DNA from: Taenia hydatigena
Taxonomy: Eukaryota > Platyhelminthes > Cestoda > Cyclophyllidea > Taeniidae
DNA length: 64,000 nucleotides
Reading direction: 5' to 3'
NCBI GenBank assembly: GCA_036345935.2
Contig: JADWOT020000001.1
Span: 31,253,062-31,317,061 of the forward strand
Shown here: positions 19,460 through 32,420 of the stretch, piece by piece
Position numbering within the stretch: position 1 is the stretch's first letter
How the letters are laid out: each line of letters begins with the position of its first letter
Made by a program: the position numbers and the translations under genes
The notes under the pieces: model-generated
The model's input: only the letters and a program-made list of their open reading frames with translations
What the model was told of the DNA's origin: nothing
Databases searched by the model: none

Positions 19460-20360
19460 GGTTTGGCATCAGTTAGTGGAGAAAGGAGGAAGGTGATTAA
19501 CAAAATGTGTAGCTGGTAGGAATTGATCAAATTGGTATAATGATACAACAGATGGGTGTGAATACAGCCTTGCAAGTTTTTTCTCACAAGGACAACATCA
19601 GCATCTCAGGATCTGTTAATCGTGGTGAGTTTTGTTTCTCAGATCCTTGCGAGGCCTTGTGAAGTGCCGCAATTATAACAAATTAATAACGCGGAGTTAG
19701 TAAGATTTTTAAATGAGTGAGCGGTCAAAGGTGTGTGCGTAAAGAACATAGGAAGCCTACGGTGCCCTGGAAAATGTGGAAAACTTTGCAGCGTTAGTGA
19801 CAGTGATGGGGAGGTAGAAAGGCGTCTCACTTCTCGACTGCTGACATTCCCGTGTTGTGTCTGCATGCTTAAGCAATGTCCAAACGAGCACCGTTCACAC
19901 GTCAGAAATGAAAGCCTTTGTGTAACAAATTAGACGGTTTGCTCTGAACAACAGGTGACGTCCCTCTCTGACTAGTTGGTGTTTGAGCAACATCTAGAGA
20001 GTGATTTTGCAATGCGTGAGATGACTAGGATGCGAGCTAGGCAGCTGACTGGCCCGCTACTATGTGGATTGTTAGTTTGACACCCTGAGGTTGAGAGTGG
20101 CTGTCTATTGACCCTCTAGAATCGCCTTTCATACTTACCAAGTAACTGAATGATCTGGACTGCCTCATGGTCAGTGGTCAATTCCACTGCATGGCCTATG
20201 TCTTGCTGCAATCAGCAAGCGTAGCATACTTCCTCACATGCCAACTGACATCTTTTCCATTGTCGTATTAATACGCCGAATTCGCTTCAGTGGCTGTTTT
20301 TTACTAATAGCGAAATTAGGCTAGTTAGTTTCCCAAACTGTCTTCTTGCCAAACAGCCCT
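19460..20360. other. No gene recognised
   Basis: I see no exon, RNA gene or clear repeat copy. Short frames on both strands lack support. Confidence 0.4.
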
Positions 20361-20475
20361 GATTGGGCGACGCTATTGACAAAGCACCCACAGATCCTCC
20401 TCGCAGCAGCACTACTAATCACCGCGACAACGACGCTGTAGTAGGCGCAACAACAACGCTACTCGGCGCCTCATT

Positions 20476-20815
20476 CGTGAGGATTCCGATCCAGACAGGG
20501 ATGCACCCTCGCCGACCCAGTATCCACAACCACCATTACCTTCACTACCATTGTTGCCGGAGACACTAATGATGCTTCTGTGCTTATGGCTACGCCAACC
20601 TCAAAGACCTACAAAACCATGTGCGCGGATTTTGTCTCCTCAGTAGCCTTGAAGAGACGTCGCTGGCAATGTCAATTGGTCAGGTGGGTGGTTCAACTGC
20701 TTATTTACTCAAAAACTTGCGCAGAAGCAAAAACGACGACTGAAACTTCACGCGCGTGCATGGCTGCGTCCAATCACTGGAGCATTCTGCGCGTGAGTGT
20801 TTGGGACATGTGAGG
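20476..20815 (+). CDS. Possible coding exon or remnant, unknown product
   Basis: About 113 codons are open between stops. The first ATG is at 20586. The translation includes STTTITFTTIVAGDTNDAS and TSKTYKTMCADFVSSVALKR. The region is richer in G and C than its neighbours. A second frame over 20.40-20.65 kb (with PTQYPQPPLPSLPLLPETLM) is also open and protein-like, so the choice is not secure. No domain, promoter or splice pair was established. Confidence 0.25.
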
Positions 20816-21164
20816 CGTTAAGTGCAGCCCAAGCAAATAAAGACTTGAGCAACAGATGGTTACAGTGAACAAAGACAGGATGCGAAAGTTAAGCAGAGAG
20901 TGTATTACTGCGGTGAAGGCAAAAATGAGGAAGCAGGCGAGAAGACGATGTGGCCGTTTGCAAGCAGTAGTAGAAGCCGGATAAGGAGTCTAAGGAGGAA
21001 GAGGGATAAAAACAGACGGAGGAGAGCGTACAGTGTCGAGTCTATAAGTGTGGCAGTGTAGAGCTGCTATGTCGCCGAGGTTTATTTATGTTTGCACTAA
21101 CATTATTTCTGTGTAGTTAATGTAATTCGCTGCTCGGCAGCTACAACACTCATTATTGTAGCCT

Positions 21165-21445
21165 TCACATCATGCCAGCTACGACAAGGAGGTGAAGGAG
21201 GCAGTGACACCCCTCTGAATGGAACAATTGTCGATGTGATTGATGTCCATATCAGGAAGTAATTGCGATGCTGGCGACTGTGTTAATGCGTCTACGTTTA
21301 TGAAAATGTGCAGAAATTGACACTGAGAAGTGGGAACTCAAGATGCAGCTTGATCCTCACCAATCAACCAGATTTTTGAACAAAATTTTGTGAAAATGTG
21401 CATTATTTGTGTAGGCGATCGACACATAATCAATGTTAGCATCAT
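21165..21445 (+). repeat. Repeat R6, copy 3 (diverged, partial)
   Basis: This copy aligns with 12165-12455, including 'ctgaatggaacaat', 'tgattgatg' and 'cgatcgacac' landmarks. The right part of the R6 unit is missing. Confidence 0.6.
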
Positions 21446-21589
21446 GAGTATCGGTTTCGGTTAGGACGCAGTGGGTCTTGTCCTTCCACTTTTCCCACAT
21501 GCATCCATTGCAGAAGCGAAGAGAAGTGTTCGTGTAAGAGCACCCATCCACAATAGATTTTATGCTACTAATCGCCTGAGCGTCTTTGC

Positions 21590-21930
21590 CTCCTTTCCGT
21601 AAATGACGAGTTTTGATCGCATTTATTACTTTAGAACGAGCAGATTGCAAGCACGTAGCGAGCACTCTTCACTGTTGATGCAATGAACGGAGCATAGGAA
21701 TGAGGGCTTTGCTAGATTGGAAGCTACATTTCTTTCTCGAAGGCAGACGACGATTCCGTAGCGAGAATTGTGTCCGCTGAACGCTTCGTGCGCCCAAACA
21801 CCAACTTAACTCCTCAGCTTCAGCTTTCTTGGGCGTTGAGTTGGCCACATCGTAATTTTTACATTCCAGTGACACAGTTACACTGTCGGACAGGGAACTT
21901 GATTCGCAAAGCATTTCCTAACTATGCAGG
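21590..21930 (+). repeat. Repeat R1 copy
   Basis: Contains 'gagcactcttcactg', 'gacgattccgtagcgagaa' and 'ccgctgaacgcttcg' landmarks in R1 order. Its right extension resembles 31550-31670. Confidence 0.65.
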
Positions 21931-21984
21931 CTGACTACTGCGATGCATCACATGGTCATTCCACACCTTCGGTCTTTAGGTCAT

Positions 21985-23040
21985 CGACCCTGGGGTGAAG
22001 ACAACACATCACTTGATCCCTTGTGGTACCCGTGGCTAGAGTGCTGTCACTGAAATCACCAAGTGTCAAACACTTTGGGATAGAGCCAACTATCGTTCAT
22101 CATTGGCACTTAGACATAACAGATGTGCTACAGTGCAGGGGAGTCCACTCGTGCTCCTTGTTTTCTCCAAAGAACAAGAACATTGCTCTGCACCTCGAAT
22201 CCAAATGCTAAAAATCGGTCTTTTCGTTTTGTTTTCTTTTTCTCCTATCATGAGGTATGAGGAGGCTACAAAGCTAAGAGGTGGCGTCATTGAGCTATAG
22301 AATAGATTAAAGTCACGGCAATTCAGATCTACACTTCTCACTCTAAAAAAATGCGACTGTAGAATCTAACCTCTCTCCCTTCTTATAATTCTGCCACTAA
22401 ACCAACACCTTGTACATTCGAGTGCATCATCTCGTCGTAGCTCTTTGGGTTCTATGTTCCTTCCTTGGTCTGCTTACATTATTCTTGGACATGCCGACTT
22501 ACACAGGCAGTAAGGCTTGCGCTACTTGCAAATGGACCAGCTAGATTGCGGTCCTTTGCTTACTTTCGCCCTCTCACAAATGCATTGAAATGCACGACAG
22601 TTTCGATGGGCAGAGAGAGTTCGCTTCTTAATTGAAGGCAGGTAACGATAGGTTAACATGGAATAGTGGAATTGCCATTGTGGCAAATCGGCTGTGGAGG
22701 TGGTTAATCTAACCCTCCTGATCAGCAGAGCTGCCCGTGTGCATACATCTCGCCCACCTCGTAACAGTACCCATCACAGAGACAACAACGAAGCAATGAC
22801 ATCGTCGAGCCTTCGCTTAACCTCCTTCATCCTCATCAGGCTACCTCGTTACTCATGCAACTATTAATGAGGAATGTCGTCCACCTGTGTTTAAGTTACT
22901 CGACCAAAGAAAGCAACGATTAAGAAGGAAGAAATCGACGCCAAATTTACTGCGGTGTGTTTGAACGTCGACCACTTGAATCTCCTACCAACCAAATAAA
23001 CTAAAAGCGTAACAAGAAACATCAATTTCGGTTTTTCAAT
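21985..23040 (+). repeat. Large inverted repeat IR-B, left arm
   Basis: This arm is matched in reverse by 25980-27115, in consistent order along the whole arm. Matching pieces are 22.10-22.30 with 26.78-26.98, 22.50-22.66 with 26.38-26.56, 22.69-22.92 with 26.10-26.34, and 22.92-23.04 with 25.98-26.10 kb. The loop is about 2.9 kb. The arms are clearly diverged. Confidence 0.7.
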
Positions 23041-23759
23041 ATTAGGCATAGCCTCCTAGTCGAATTGAAATCCGCTGACAGCACAAAGAATAGACAGTTC
23101 TAACGAATATTCACATTCTGCAAACTATCTCCTACAGACCCTTTCAGCCCATAATCAGATGTCTTCCTCCAAATCACTTCTTTCGAAGTGGCATATCCTC
23201 CTATAAGCTTGGCTGTTAGCAACCGAAGGATGCCGTTCTCGTCAGTACCACTCGAAGTCCTAATGATGACTACTGCGGGAAGCCTCATCACTGTGTCATC
23301 AAGTTCATTCCAAGTCATATGGAGGGCGTGAACTGCACTTCCATTTACTGGTTTCGAGCAGCAGGTGCAAAAAAATATGTAAATGAGTTACCCAAGTTAC
23401 TTTTAGGTAAAAATGCAACAAGTGATGGCAACACTGAATGACTTCAACCTCGTCAAACACTTCCTCAACATTCATGCAGATTTGATGCCTGACCAATCGC
23501 CGTAGCTTAGCCTGCTTCGGTTTCTTGTTCATTTCTGCGACCTAATTCAAGGGCTAAAGCAGTCGAGTGTCAGAGCACTTTGGAAATCTCCCTTTAAGAT
23601 ACACCACACAAGTCAAAGTGAAATCCAGCTCATTATAGCATTGGAGTTCGGGGTACCGACAGGTCTCAAGGCGGTCAGCGTTGCCAATCTTGATGTGAGG
23701 ACATCAAGATGAGTCATTTGTACTTCCAAGCAGGTGACATTACATGCCTCGATGATGGT

Positions 23760-24420
23760 TCGATGCTAAGAAGTTAAGTGGACTTGAGAGGCGACAACTG
23801 TTGTGCACGTTGGTAATTCTAGTTGACTACATGTACCACTTGGTGTTTCCTGCTCCTGCTTATTCGATTAAAACCGACCACCACCTCCTACAGGTGACTA
23901 TCGCGTCCCTCACACCTACTCACCTACTCACTTCTAAAGCACCATTGCTAATTCTAATCCCTTTTGCTCGATGCTTCTCAAAATGGGTGATAAAAGTGAG
24001 CACTTGATGTGCCCAAAACTTTGTTTGGATCATACAACTATGCGAGAGTGAATGAGGACAGGGAGTAAGGAGCACGAGCACCCGAGCAGCAGAAAAAGGA
24101 ACAAAAAGCAGCATCTAAGTTATTTTAAATTAGCAGTAACACACATCCTGTCACCATGTCACCATACCACCACTTTGACTGAATTGCGGCATCAATTCAC
24201 CAGTGCAAAGACCAAGCACGTGCAGAAGAAGGCTGCGCAGACTAATTCGTCCACCAACAGAATCATCGCCAAGTCATCAAACCAATCAACCGAGTGTGCT
24301 GGATGCAAACACATGGAATACGCGAGACTTTGTAGGCTATCTGCTCTCACTGCTCTTTCCAAGGGTGTGGAGGTCAAGGAGGAGAACCGAAAGCTGCATT
24401 CCTACACTTCGATAATTTTT
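23760..24420 (+). repeat. Dispersed repeat R7, copy 1
   Basis: Matches 41925-42520 in the same direction and about 43960-44460 in reverse. Landmarks are 'gcgtccctcacacctactca' and 'agaagaaggctgcgcagact'. It lies in the loop of IR-B. Confidence 0.7.
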
Positions 24421-24789
24421 TTCAAGTGATGCGGTCGATGCCACTCGGGGCATTGTTAAAATACACAGAATACAGGAGTCTTGCAGACAAACGCTCAAAC
24501 CTTTTTTATTGACGAGCAGTGGAGTGAAAAAGATTTTATTATACTTGCTCTCTCTTGTCTCTTCTGTGCCTGGTGGATCCTCAAGACTGCGAAGTATACG
24601 AGAACTCGCTGGAGTCGAAAGGGCACGTTTGCTTATACCACTCATGCAAGAAGTGTTGGCATCCACATGAAACAGTGAAATTCACGAGATGATTGTAAGG
24701 GCAAAGTTTGTTGAGTCCCAAAACTTTCAAAGGCTGCAATCTGCTCTGGAACCAAGGAAACAATAGACGGGCGTCTTAGCTCTCACACT

Positions 24790-25330
24790 ACAAAGGAAAC
24801 CTTAGCGGTAACGGGTAACGGATGACACGCACCTGCCTGTCCAAGTAGGCAATTTGTGCAGACATCACTCGTTTAGTGATGGGACCATCAATGGATGCAG
24901 CAAGAAAGGAGACACACCATGACTGCAGACATCAAATATGAACGATCTCGGCCACATTGACTGAGGGGTGGTTCCCACGAAGTGTGAGGCTGTCGCAATG
25001 TTAGCGGCTGTGTGTCGACACATTCGCAAGGGTGTGTAATATAAAGAAACGAGTAGATTGAATGCGGGCGGGCATCAGCGTCCATCACTGGTGATATGAG
25101 TAACGAGGTGGAGTGGTGAGGATTAAGCACGTTTGGAGGATGACCGATGCTGTTGCTCCACGTCCGCTGCCTCTGTGATTATTGCTGCTGCAACTCCGCC
25201 AAATTCTACGACCGGAGTGATCACGGCATCGTTAGTGGGGACGGATATCTAGCCGCTTCGTCAGGTCGGCTCGTTTGCGTTATATATGCCCGACCAGTTA
25301 GTACTCAAAGTTAGACGAGAAGAGTTCGTC
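24790..25330 (+). repeat. Dispersed repeat R2, copy
   Basis: Contains 'gtggtgaggattaagcacg' and 'catcactggtgatatgagta' landmarks in R2 order, followed by an R1-like end near 25300. Confidence 0.55.
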
Positions 25331-25379
25331 AAACACGTCTCTGACTGCTGAACTGTCATCAAATAAGACTTTCTAAGAA

Positions 25380-25640
25380 TCAACCACCTAAAGCTGCTAC
25401 CGACCCAACAAACTCAAGGCGTAATAAAAAGCATCAATTTTGTACTTTCTTACTAGGCAGGGCCTCATCATCAGGTTGAGGTCTACAGGCAGTACAAAGG
25501 GCAGAAAGGTCAACCTCAATCCACATTGGGCACATCCATCCACCTTAGAATCGCAGGCTGGCTAAATGGCCACGCTCAAGTTTTGTGGCAGCCGTTTCTC
25601 AACCAAAGCGAAGTTGAGCAGGAGGTACTAACTGCTGACA
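25380..25640 (+). repeat. Dispersed repeat R4, copy
   Basis: Marked by 'aactcaaggcgtaata' and 'gggcagaaaggtcaacc'. It aligns with 18055-18300, 33000-33300 and 54840-55150. Confidence 0.6.
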
Positions 25641-25979
25641 AAGAATATGCAATAGTAATTTATTAGAATAGGTCAGCCTCTCAATTCAAGCAACGCAGGA
25701 GAGAGTACGAGATTCTATTTCTTTGTTTACTGATCTGTTCGGTAAAATGACGGTGGCGCATTGTTTTTTCTGCTTGGTCACTTTTTCCGACATCGTCTGC
25801 GCGCAGATGCTCAAATCCGCTTTGATCAGGAAACAGCTGCAGCGAAAAATCGAGTGCGTCCATTCAGTTAGACTTAAATTTTGTGGTGGGTAAGCTTGCA
25901 GAATGTGGAGTTCCGTTAGGCCATTCCACTCTTCGTGCTGTCGATGAACTTCAACTTGGCTAGAAGGCTGCGTTTCGTA

Positions 25980-27340
25980 AGGAAAAACAAAATCAATGCC
26001 TTAATTACGCCTGGAGTTTGTTTGATTGGTAGAAGCTTTCAATGGTCGGTTTTGACATGTTAGAATAAATTCGACGTTCATCCATTCCTGCTTAGCCATC
26101 GCTTTCTCAGAGCCAGTAGCTTGAGCACAGCTAGGCGACATTTTCCATTACTATTTGCATGAGTAACTAGGTAGCTTGCTGAGGGTGGAGGACGTCAAGA
26201 GAAGGCTCGGCGATGTCGTTGCTTCGTTGTTGCCTTTGTGATAGGTGCTACTGCGTGGAGGCTGATCAGAAGGGTTTGATTAACCATTACCACAGCCATT
26301 CTTCACAACGGCATATTTGCTGTATATATATGTGCTGGACTAAGTAGTTCTCAATGCTGGCCGAGAAGCGTTCGACGAACACACATTTTAATGTGGAACT
26401 GTCTTCACCTGCCTTCGATTAAGAAGCAGACTCACTCTGCCCGCTCCCACTCACTCGTTTTAAAGGGAAGAAAGTCGAGAATATCACACATTTCGGTGCA
26501 TTTGTAAGAGGAAGATAGTAAACAAAGGACCGCAATCTGGATGGTTCATTTGCAAGTAGCACAAGCCTTACTGTCCGTATAAATCAGCATGTCCACGGTT
26601 AATGCGACCAGGGAAGAAAATGAATGTAGAAGCCAAAGAGCTACGATGCGATGATCCACTTAAGTGCACAAGGTGTCGGTTTCGAGGCAGAATTATGAGA
26701 AAGGGGAGAGAGGTCAGGGTCTACAGTCGCTTACTCATGGGGTGGGAATCGTAGGCCTGCAATTCGTAGCATTAATATAATCTGTAACTCATTACCCCAT
26801 CGTCTCAGTTTTGTAGCCTCCTCCTCCTCCTCCTTTTGATCAGAGGAACAAGAGACAAAATAGACAGATCGAATTTTAGCATTTGGGTTTATGTTGTAGA
26901 GCAATAGTATTGTCCTTCGGGGAAAATGAGGAGCACAAGTGGACCCTCGTGCACTATAACACATCTGCCACGTCTCAATAACAGCGATAATTGGTGGTTG
27001 ACCTGGATCCCAAACGCTCCTTACTTGGTTCATTGCAGTGACAGCTCTCTAGCCACGGGTACCACGGACAATGGCGATAGCGTTTCTCTTCAGGGACCTA
27101 ACACAGTTCTACCATTTTCCTGTTTATTTTCACCTAATCAGCAAATGTTTTAGCACTTATAACGAAAGTTAATTTAAAAATGGAAAGATATGCTCAGAGT
27201 GCTTAGTTTTGTTCAAAGTAGGACATGAGTTGCATGACTAGCCTGCCAGTGTCTGCGTGAAATTTAACAGAATAACTTTTAAGCCTAGAATAATTGCAGT
27301 TTTTGACTGTGCCACTAAAGTCATTGGAATAATCTATCAG
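25980..27340 (+). repeat. IR-B right arm and block R3
   Basis: 25980-27115 is the reverse partner of 21985-23040. 26590-27340 also matches 55870-56640 directly. A shorter piece matches 48640-48930. The R3 core holds 'cattgcagtgacagctctct' followed by a 'ggtaccac' stretch. Frames here are short and not shared. Confidence 0.7.
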
Positions 27341-29075
27341 AGATTTTTCGTTCGGTGTCTGTATGACCGAAACTGACGCTCCTTTCCAAGACGGCTGCTT
27401 GTTTGTCTAATTGATGTTTCTGCTGCCTCAGCGCCGTTTCGCGCGGTGGTGGACTTTGGTAATGCGGGCAACCAAGTGTTCAAAGACGTATGTGTGTATT
27501 TTCTTTTGCTCATAACGAAACTGCACCTCTACCGACTGCCTTGGAACTTACTCATGACAAACACACATAATTCCCTCTCTAGCTACCATACCAGCATCAA
27601 GCAGTTTGAGAGGTGTGTCATCTGGTGCTTGACACTCAGTTGGCTACATTAACCATTAGGCGCCTGTGTTACTATGCCACTGGAACCCTTAAAACTTAGG
27701 TTAATTCGATCAATTGAGGCAGAACTGTCATCTCTGCCGCAGTAGTTATGACTGTGACATATCCATTTGACATGTCTAATGGGTCACAATGGTTGGTGAG
27801 GGTAAGAGAGGCTACGTCTCAAGTTGATCAGCAACTTATCAAGTAGAGGAATTAATGCTGAGCGGAGTATGCGATTGTCTCCAGCATTCAAAGCATTCAT
27901 ACGATCGAATTGAAGCCGAAAGAGAGGTTGTCCCCCTCAGGAATCCTAGCAATGCTATCCTCTACATTGCATATTTTTCCGGTCAACAGCCTACTTAATG
28001 GCCAGATCGCTAGCTATCAAACAACCCGAATTAGTGAGTGCAGGCAGCGAGCGCTCTTCATAGGCGCTACAATTAATGGAGCAGATTAATAGGGGTTAGA
28101 CTGGATTAGTAGGCAGCCTTCTTTCTCGAGGGCAGATGACAACGACTCCGTAGCGAGATGCGTTTTCGCCGAATGCCTCTCACCTAGTCTTGGTGTATCG
28201 TAAGTGTACTGATATGACGAAGTGGTCCGAGAACCGTCTCAATTGATGGATGACGCAGTGGTTAATCTTCATCATCCTTCTCTACTCATGATGCTGCCAA
28301 TGAAAGCGAATGACATCCACCTGCATTGATCTACTTCTTTTAAGGAATTGACGTGAATGTGGGTGGATAGGTTTGTAGGAGTCATTCCCTATCGTTGATA
28401 ACACGATAAATGTGATAGCGTGGTGAGGATGACGATCCTAATAATGAGACAAATCCTTGCAGCTGGTTTGCTCAGATTTGGTGGATGTGTATGCCTAGGG
28501 GACCAAAAAAGCAGTTTGCAATTAAGATTTGTGAAGGTAATCAAGCGTGGGTTGGAATTTAACCGAAGATTTCGAAACGTTTTTTGTTTGCATAGGCGCT
28601 TTGTAAAAGAGAACTTATGTTTTTGACCAAATTCAGTAATTTGGCGCTGCCACACGCGTGATGTTGAATGACTTGCTACCTGACTCATTCTCCTGACCAA
28701 GCTGCTACCGGAATCCCGAAATCTTTGATGAGGCGAATCCCTTGGTACAGTAAGGTGTCAGCAAATATGCTACCGTGTCTTTGATTTCTGGGATGAGTAA
28801 AATGACCAACAGTCTGAATGGTTGGTCATGTTTAAGGTGATACGAAGATTTGATGCGACTGTAACTCCCGGTTAATTGACTGCTTAGCGGTCTGGTTAAT
28901 AAAAAGCTCATCATCTACCTTAGTTGGCTACTTAACAGATACCTTCGACCCTCCACAATCTGATACCTAATGAGTCATCTAGGCTTGAACTTGAATAGCT
29001 ATTGTCCAAGCCCTAGAACGACTGGATGGTCCATCAACTAACCAACAGCTTTGATCGAGCATTATCTCTTGGGTA
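27340..29075. other. Mostly unassigned DNA with one R1 copy
   Basis: An R1 copy lies at about 28040-28200, with 'cgactccgtagcgagatgcg'. The remainder shows no gene, RNA or recognised repeat. Frames at 27446-27652, 28389-28700 and 28705-28914 have no supporting signals. Confidence 0.4.
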
Positions 29076-29077
29076 AG

Positions 29078-29780
29078 TCAAGTGCCAACGTGAAGCCAAA
29101 AGGCTATAGAAAGGACTTGACTACTATTAAAGTGTAAAGGATTGGAATTTAATGCCAACTGGCCCAAAATAAATTCGGCAACTCGGCAGATGAGGTGAAA
29201 GTGGATCCAATTATCTCTCACACGACAAGGGAACAATCCACGTAAATCCCAACGTGAAAGCAGATTCGTGCCCTCAGTTAATGCATGTGGTGATTCGATC
29301 TTGCTGCCAGTCAAACCTGCAACAAGCTCAACGTGCGTCACTTGTCAGCTCGCCCTGGAGGGTTCAGGGGACTCACGAGAAGCCTCGAACAAGTCAGCTG
29401 ACCTCTTGTAGTAGTCCAAAAGCTAGCAATTTGGGTGAGCAATATGTGGTTGCACAGGTTTTGTGACAAGGCAGCCATGCAATACGGCAAAAGAGGCGCA
29501 TCGTGATAGCCCGCTGGAGCCACTTTATAATTAAATAAATTTTATTTGGGAGAGAAAGTTTCAGGCAAAGATAAAACTATCTTGTTTTCTTCGCATTGAG
29601 TAGAATGCGAACAAGCAGTGAACACTCTATTGGTGGTGCTATGAACTAGTCAGAGTGATGAGGGTTGTGCTGGCTCAGAGAGTGCCCTTCTCCCTCGAAG
29701 GCAGATGTGGATGGGTTGTAACCAGAAGCGTGTTCGCCAAATGCTTTTGCTCTACATTTACAAATGATTAGTCAAGCGAC
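29078..29780 (+). repeat. Repeat R8 and R1, copy 1
   Basis: 29078-29520 matches 44690-45070 in the same direction, with 'agtcagctgacctcttg' and 'aaaagctagcaatttgggtg' landmarks. 29430-29690 also matches 47880-48130. That copy lacks about 70 bases found here before 'gcgacggcat'. An R1 segment ends the block. The short frame at 29254-29466 is repeat sequence. Confidence 0.75.
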
Positions 29781-31330
29781 GGCATTGGTTTGTTGGCTGT
29801 TCACTGCTAATTATTTCATGGGGCTGCAAGTGATACAGCCTTATGAAGGCCTTAAATCAAGAAGTTGAAAGCCTACTTTCTTTTGGTAATTCTCGCTTAT
29901 TGACGCCCATCTGGCCAAGTTTACCTCCAGGCATCTTGGTTGGAGCTCCATACTCACTTAAAACTATACCTGCTTGACCACTAGATACTCAGTTGTCAGC
30001 TCTGCTGCCTTGTCTTTGTTCTGACTAATCATTTGAATAGGCAGGTGAGTGAAAGTCGGTCACACTCACCCTTCCACACAAATGGCTTGTCTTCTTTCCC
30101 TCCTCCCCCTCCTCCTCCTGCTTAACTCACATAACAAGTGTTGCATAGCAGCTCTAGCTCTATTTTGCTCGAGCTGCTATGCTGTAGCAATTGGTTTACA
30201 ATCCTTTGTCCGCTTGCCTGTAAGCGTGCACGTGTGGGTAGTGGGAGTGACTAAAGAGATACGTTGAGACGCTTCAACTCGTGTCTGGAGGCTTGGAAAT
30301 GTTTGCCATGGCCAATCGTGGTCACCACTTTGGCCACATAAACCAGTGAAGCGGTGCATGACGTGGTAATTAGCCAAAGAGTGGAACAGCGTCACCCGTC
30401 TTCTAGGTGGCATGTTTCCCTTCTCTAGCAGCTAGCAGTGGTGTGGACCTTGGCATTACTGCCATTTTAATTGCTTAAAATAAGAACACCATCAATCTCA
30501 GCACTTTTTCAGCGGAGTAATGGTGGCGAGTGAATCGCCTGGGCGTAGGCACTCTTCGCCTCTCACTATGCTCTCTGCCTGCTAACTTTTCCTCCTCCTC
30601 ATCCTTCGCCAATTTATTGCTGCCTCCTTTTCATGACTCCTTCTACCCTGCTCTTGATTCTTTTGAATGCAAGGCATCGACTCAGAATCAGAAAGAGGCA
30701 TGAATGACTTCAATGGATCTTCTGCTAAATCTGTGATTGAGAGTCGACGCTTTAAATAGTCCTTTTATTGCACGTTCCCCTTCTCCTTGCCCTAGAGGAT
30801 AATTTAAATGAGGATTGGTGTCATACCGAAGGCTTTGTTGACCCTCCATTTAAGCAAAACCAGGCTAAGCTAATGTTAAATCGTCAGTGCGTAAGGAAAG
30901 ACGCATGTTGTCAGTACCTGGTTAACTTGTAGCCACAGTCACACCCGATAGCCAGTTCGTCAAAGACATAGCTATCCGATTGGGTGGCTGATTTGCTAGG
31001 CGACGAGGGACGTCCTATCCACTGACTGCAAGTACAAGCGACAATAACAGCAGTGATATCATTACACGGAGGGTGGCAATATTGGTTACCTTAAGACCAC
31101 ATTCTCGTCCCATAAAGGGTGACAGTGGGACAGCTAAAACAATTAAAATGCCTTTGGAGTGATTTTAGGTGGCAAAACATTAGTTGACACGTCGAACGGT
31201 CCGCGATTGTTATCAGAAGCATGCCACAGACTAGGTCTCCGGATGATCACCGATCTACAGAGAGAGGAATATGGTGACAAGAGAATAATGTGATCAACTG
31301 TTGCATTCCGTCGATTTTACAAACTACTTG
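29775..31330 (+). repeat. Repeat block R9-R10, copy 1 (about 1.5 kb)
   Basis: This block is colinear with 60345-61460. 29775-30060 (R9) also matches 48140-48440. 30500-31330 (R10) matches 60690-61460, including 'ccgaaggctttgttgaccct' and 'gagtgattttaggtggcaaa'-like blocks. Copies share order but differ by many substitutions and indels. Confidence 0.75.
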
Positions 31331-31369
31331 TCGGCTGGATCACTGACTAACAAGCACTACATTTATTCC

Positions 31370-32420
31370 CTTAGAAGGGGTAGAGTGAGAACAGGTCGCA
31401 AGCACTCTCCATTGGTGATGCCATGAACGAGGCAGTATAATGAGGTTCATGGTAGGTTAGAGAGAACACTTCTCCCTCGAGGGTAGACAATGACGATTCC
31501 GCAACGAGAAGCTTGTTCTCCGAATGCTACGTGCCTCTAAACACCGACTCAACTCTCCAGCTTTAGCTTCCCTAAGTGTTAAGACAGCCACATTACAATT
31601 CTTGTATTTTAGGGACATAGCAGCGTTGTCGGACAGGGAATTGCCTTGTACAACATTTTACTCATGTGGGCGTCCAATCGCTGGGCTATTGCGAATTGGT
31701 CTCTGTGCTCCTCTGCACCAAATGACAGACCTTTCAATAGCTCTTTTACGCAGCAGCAGCACAAGCATTGCAATATGACAAGGCGCTGACAATATACATT
31801 AAAATAGCAAAGCTGCGGTGTTAATTCACGCGATTCCGTTTCGCACACCTAATTTGCGTGTTTCCGATGTTCTTAACAGGACGGACTCATTGGCAGGGAA
31901 TGTTCACATTTTCCTCAGGCAGAACCGCATTAGCGCCATCCGGTGTGTTAATTATTGCACAATGTCCTTCAGACAGCGCGGATGCCCGCGCCCAAAAGAA
32001 GAGGAGGTGAGTCGTCATTTCATCGCCACGAGGTGTCTTTAGGGAATCCTCTTCGTCCTCCTGTACAAGTCGACTGCACTTGCTTTAGTATTGCAGGTAC
32101 TGACACTCCCCTATGGTCACCCAGACATGCGTCTCAGGGCAGGAGAGAAGCAGGGTTGATATTTGGCCTTGTAGTTCATCCTGCATCAAGAGGTAATGCA
32201 TTACTCAACGAAGTGATGCTTGAAGTTAGCATAGGCGGATATTACCCCTTAGTGACGTAATGATCATGTCAGTGTGATTATGGTCATGCTGGTTCGGGGA
32301 GTTCTTTACTCCTTTAACTTAAGATGACGGCGGTTTTGCAGCCAGAAGCGTATTCATCAAACACTTTTCGCCCAAAATTGAGCACTACTTAGTCAAGCAT
32401 ATACACGTAGGGAGTCTGCA
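31370..32420 (+). repeat. R1 copies flanking an R5 copy
   Basis: 31375-31560 is R1 and 32280-32420 is a second R1-like piece. 31950-32270 is R5, related to 45840-46200 and 52690-53060. R5 landmarks are a 'tcctgtacaagtcgactg'-like block and a 'gaagttagcataggcg' block. The 101-residue frame at 31955-32260 falls within R5 and is not conserved in the other copies. Confidence 0.6.
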
